The position numbers and the translations under genes are program-made. Positions 60,690-64,000 of a DNA stretch of 64,000 nt are shown in pieces; position 1 is the stretch's first letter, and each line of letters opens with the position of its first letter. The DNA is from Laccaria trichodermophora (Eukaryota > Basidiomycota > Agaricomycetes > Agaricales > Hydnangiaceae): the NCBI GenBank assembly GCA_018417955.1, contig JACTVC010000025.1:62001-126000 (forward strand), in the 5' to 3' direction. The notes beneath the pieces were generated by a model that was given only the letters and a program-made list of their open reading frames with translations, did not search any database and was not told the origin of the DNA.

Positions 60690-62960
60690 TTAGCTAGTGC
60701 CGAGGCTGGGTGAAAAATAACGGAGCAGACAAGTGAATTAAATTGGTAACAATGCCCGGGCTGCGTCTCGCATAATAGAACCTGTTGAATATTAAATTGT
60801 TGAAGTATTTTGGCTGGGTGGAAAACAACCGAGCAGACAAGTGAATTAAATTGGCAAAAGTGCTCGGGCTGCGTCTCAGGTAATAGAGCTGATTCAATAT
60901 TAAATTGGTGAAGTACTTTGGCTGGTGCCGAGGCCGGGAAAATAACTGAGCAGACAAGTGAATTAAATTGGCAAAAGTGCCCGGGCTGTGTCTCAGGTAA
61001 TAGAGCCGATTTAATAATATATTGGTGAGGTACTTTAAGTGGTGCCGAGGCTGAGTGGAAAATAACTGAGCAGACAAGTGAATTAAATCAGTAAGAGTGG
61101 CCAGGCTGCATCTTGAATAATAGAGATTATTTAATATTAAATTGGTGACGTACTTTGTCTGGTGCCGAGGCCGGGTGAAAAATGACCGAGCAGATCGGTA
61201 AAAGTGCCCAGGCTATGTCTTGGGTAATAGAGCCGATTTAATATTAAATTGGTGAAGTACTTTGTCTGGTGCCGAGGCCAGGTGGAAAATAACCGAGCAG
61301 ACAAGTGAATTAAATCAGTAAAAGTGCCTGGACTGCATCTTGGATAATAGAGCCAATTTAATATTAAATTGGTGAAGTACTTTGGCTGGTGCCGAGGCTG
61401 GGTGAAAAATGACCGAGCAGATTGGTAAAAGTGCCCAGGCTATGTCTTGGGTAATAGAGCCGATTTAATATTAAATTGGTGAAGTACTTTAACTGGTGCC
61501 GAGGCCGGGTGGAAAATAACCGAGCAGACAAGTGAATTAAATCGGTAAAAGTGCCCGGACTGCATCTTGGATAATAGAGCCAATTTAATATTAAATTGGT
61601 GAAGTACTTTGGCTGGTGCCGAGGCCGGGTGAAAAATGACCGAGCAGACAAGTGAATTAAATCGGTAAAAGTGCCCAGGTTACGTCTCAGGTAATAGAGC
61701 CGATTTAATATTAAATTGGTGAAGTACTTTGGCTGGTGCCGAGGCCGGGTGAAAAATGACCGAGCAGACAAGTGAATTAAATCGGTAAAAGTGCCCGGGC
61801 TACGTCTCGGGTAATAGAGCTGATTTAATATTAAATTGGTGAAGTACTCTAAGTGGTGCCGAGGCCGAGTGGAAAATAACCGAGCAGATCGGTAAAAGTG
61901 CCCAGGCTATGTCTTGGGTAATAGAGCCGATTTAATATTAAATTGGTGAAGTACTTTAACTGGTGCCGAGGCCGGGTGGAAAATAACCGAGCAGACAAGT
62001 GAATTAAATCGGTAAAAGTGCCCGGACTGCATCTTGGATAATAGAGCCAATTTAATATTAAATTGGTGAAGTACTTTGGCTGGTGCCGAGGCCGGGTGAA
62101 AAATGACCGAGCAGACAAGTGAATTAAATCGGTAAAAGTGCCCAGGTTACGTCTCAGGTAATAGAGCCGATTTAATATTAAATTGGTGAAGTACTTTAAT
62201 TGGTGCTAAGGCCGAGTGGAAAATAACCGAGCAGACAAGCGAATTAAATCAGTAAAAGTGCCCGGGCTGCATCTTGGATAATAGAGCCAATTTAATATTA
62301 AATTGGTGAAGTACTTTGGCTGGTGCCGAGGCCGGGTGAAAGATGACCGAGCAGACAAGTGAATTAAATTGGTAACAATGCCTGGGCTGCGTCTCGGGTA
62401 ATAGAGCCGATTTAATATTCAATTGGTGAAATACTTTAACTGGTGCCGAGGCCAAGTGGAAAATAACCGAGCAGACAAGTGAATTAAATCAGTAAAAGTG
62501 CCTGGGCTGCGTCTCCGATAATAGAGCCAATTTAATATTAAATTGGTGAAGTACTTTGGCTGGTGCCGAGGCTGGGTGAAAAATAACCAAGCAGACAAGT
62601 GAATTAAATCAGTAACAATGCCGGGCTGCATCTCAGATAACAGAACCTGTTTAGTATTAAATTGTTGAAGTGCTTTGGCTGGATGGAAAACAACTGAGCA
62701 GACAACTGAATTAAATCGATAAAAGTGCCTGGGCTGCACATCGGATAATAGAGCCAATTTAATATTGAATTGCTGAGGTACCTTGGCTGGTGCCAAGGGC
62801 AGGTAGAAAATAACCGAGCAGACAGGTGAATTAAATTGGTAAAAGTGCCTGGACTGCACATCGGGTGACAGATATTAAATTGTCATACTTTGGCTGGTCC
62901 GAGGCCGCGTAAAAAATAACATGGTAGAAATGCCCAGGTTGCACATCAGATAATAGAACC
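60690..62960 (-). repeat. 120-bp satellite array
   Basis: About 19-20 head-to-tail copies of a 120-bp unit containing GTGCCGAGGCCGGGTG, ACCGAGCAGACAAGTG, AAAGTGCCCGGGCTG and TTAATATTAAATTGGTG. Some copies are shorter, about 107 bp (for example 61854-61961). Because 120 is divisible by 3, the minus strand stays open as a 40-residue repeat (RPRHQPKYFTNLILN...), which I treat as a by-product. Array edges are diverged. 60478-60690 holds no gene. Confidence 0.85.
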
Positions 62961-63035
62961 GATTTGATATTCAATTGGCGAAGTCCTTCAGCTAATGCCA
63001 TGTCCGGCTGCAAAGTGGCAAGTGAGTGGATTCTC

Positions 63036-63200
63036 CCACCATCCCGCCATCCCGCCATCCCGCCATCCCGCCATCCCGCCATCCCACCATCCTGCCATCC
63101 CACCATCCCGCCATCCCGCCATCCCGCCATCCCACCATCCTGCCATCCCACCATCCCATCATCCTCCCATCCTTCCATCTTTCCATCCTGCCATCCTGCC
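63036..63200 (+). repeat. 8-bp satellite (CCATCCCG)n
   Basis: About 20 tandem copies of CCATCCCG with CCATCCCA, CCATCCTG and CCATCCTT variants. Open frames on both strands are artefacts. Confidence 0.9.
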
Positions 63201-64000
63201 CTGTCATCAGCATTATATCTCAACCATTACTGGCCACTTCTCTCCAAAAACCCTGCTAATTATATCTTGATGTAGTCTATGTCATACTCAAAACAAGAAC
63301 CTATAGTAGTGTAGTTGACATGCATCTCCCTCAATGTTCCCCATGGTATGTATACCTTTACTGTAGCCTCCCCAAAGCAGAAAGAAAACAGTGTATATTA
63401 TATATGCTTAATTTGTGGTAGCTCAGAATAGCCATTTGGGGTTCTGAGTATCTGTATTGCACAACATGCCCAGAAGACATATAAATCCCATGGGAGTTCC
63501 AGAGGAATATGTTCAATTATTATTTGCATGACATGAAGATATAAGGTTCTAATTGGAGCAACTTACCTGGTAAATGGTGCATGGAGAGGAGGGAGGAATA
63601 CATTGTATCCATTAGTTACATCACCACTGTTTCACCAATGAGAGTCAAAAGTGGGTTGGAGGTAGGGATGGGATAGCTAGAAAGAAGTTTTAAAGGAATT
63701 ACAGAGATTGACAAGACAAGATAATGATTTCAGAAGATTATATATGGAGCAGGACAATGGTACATGGATAGTCACTAACATTCCAGCCATATCTCTGTAT
63801 CTACCAAAACAGATATTTAAAACATCCTGCCTTCCTTACCTGATCAATACTCTTTGAACAACCTACTAGCTACCCCAGCCTTAAGTGAACCTCACACCAT
63901 ATATAATAAACACAACCAAAATATGATTAGGAACTTTTTTGGAGAGAAATGATCCAGTAACAGTGGAAATACTATACTCATGACTGGTGGGCGGAATGGG
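63201..64000. other. Gene-free AT-rich end of window
   Basis: No ORF, repeat or element end recognised. Confidence 0.4.

Noticed and set aside
61364..62859. ORFs of 68-146 aa in the satellite
   Set aside because: Direct consequence of a 120-bp unit; no start context, splice signals or domain.

Overview
The window looks like a transposon-dominated stretch of an Agaricomycete (mushroom-forming basidiomycete) genome. Supporting signs are genes with many short introns (mostly about 46-57 nt, GT..AG), two KDZ-type transposase genes with the CxC2 cysteine cluster, a Plavaka-type transposase, a TET/JBP-type 2OG-Fe(II) dioxygenase next to a KDZ gene, a chromodomain Ty3/gypsy remnant, and several Trp-rich or basic proteins of unknown function that I associate with basidiomycete genomes. 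I saw no rRNA, tRNA, CRISPR or bacterial-style operon. All exon models were read by eye and are unverified.

Layout. 1-4082: an element with 845-bp, nearly identical inverted arms and an unknown minus-strand cargo ORF; its left end is cut by the window edge. 4203-18089: a gene block with an 800-aa unknown protein (-), a divergent RNase H1-N-like protein (+), two small unknown proteins (+) and KDZ transposase 1 (+). KDZ-1 is broken by a 3.5-kb non-coding foldback element (FB1, 13586-17050, perfect 7-bp target duplication GAGGAGC) and by a 23-bp triplication. 18485-27077: an 8.6-kb non-coding element (A) with about 2-kb repeat-filled arms, ends CACTTCAG, target duplication GTACATA. A 580-bp hAT-like MITE with a perfect 8-bp duplication is nested inside it. 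27225-36226: KDZ block 2, with a small unknown gene (-), an apparently intact KDZ transposase 2 (+), a coiled-coil-like unknown gene (+) and a TET/JBP dioxygenase (-). The dioxygenase is split by a 1.6-kb MITE (E, 33695-35313) with duplication CAATA; conceptual removal restores the frame exactly.

36227-43119: short palindromic and degenerate repeats, one unknown 626-aa gene (-), and a decayed gypsy element that kept gag and integrase-chromodomain but lost protease, RT and RNase H. 43120-54854: a pile-up of non-coding large-inverted-repeat elements. FB2 is a relative of FB1, C shares termini with A, and B' is a solo right half of A. 55171-60477: a Plavaka unit, with an apparently intact 937-aa transposase (+) flanked by two minus-strand accessory genes. 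60690-62960: a 120-bp satellite. 63036-63200: an 8-bp satellite. The rest is non-coding.

How it fits together. The potentially active machinery is KDZ-2 and Plavaka. Non-autonomous inverted-repeat elements have invaded both KDZ blocks and each other. Two of them have CACT termini and 7-bp target duplications, which does not match the 2-3 bp expected of CACTA elements, so their mobilising enzyme is an open question. The combination of a TET/JBP gene inactivated by a MITE with a gypsy relic whose stops look like CpG-to-TpG changes suggests a methylated repeat compartment; that link is inference.
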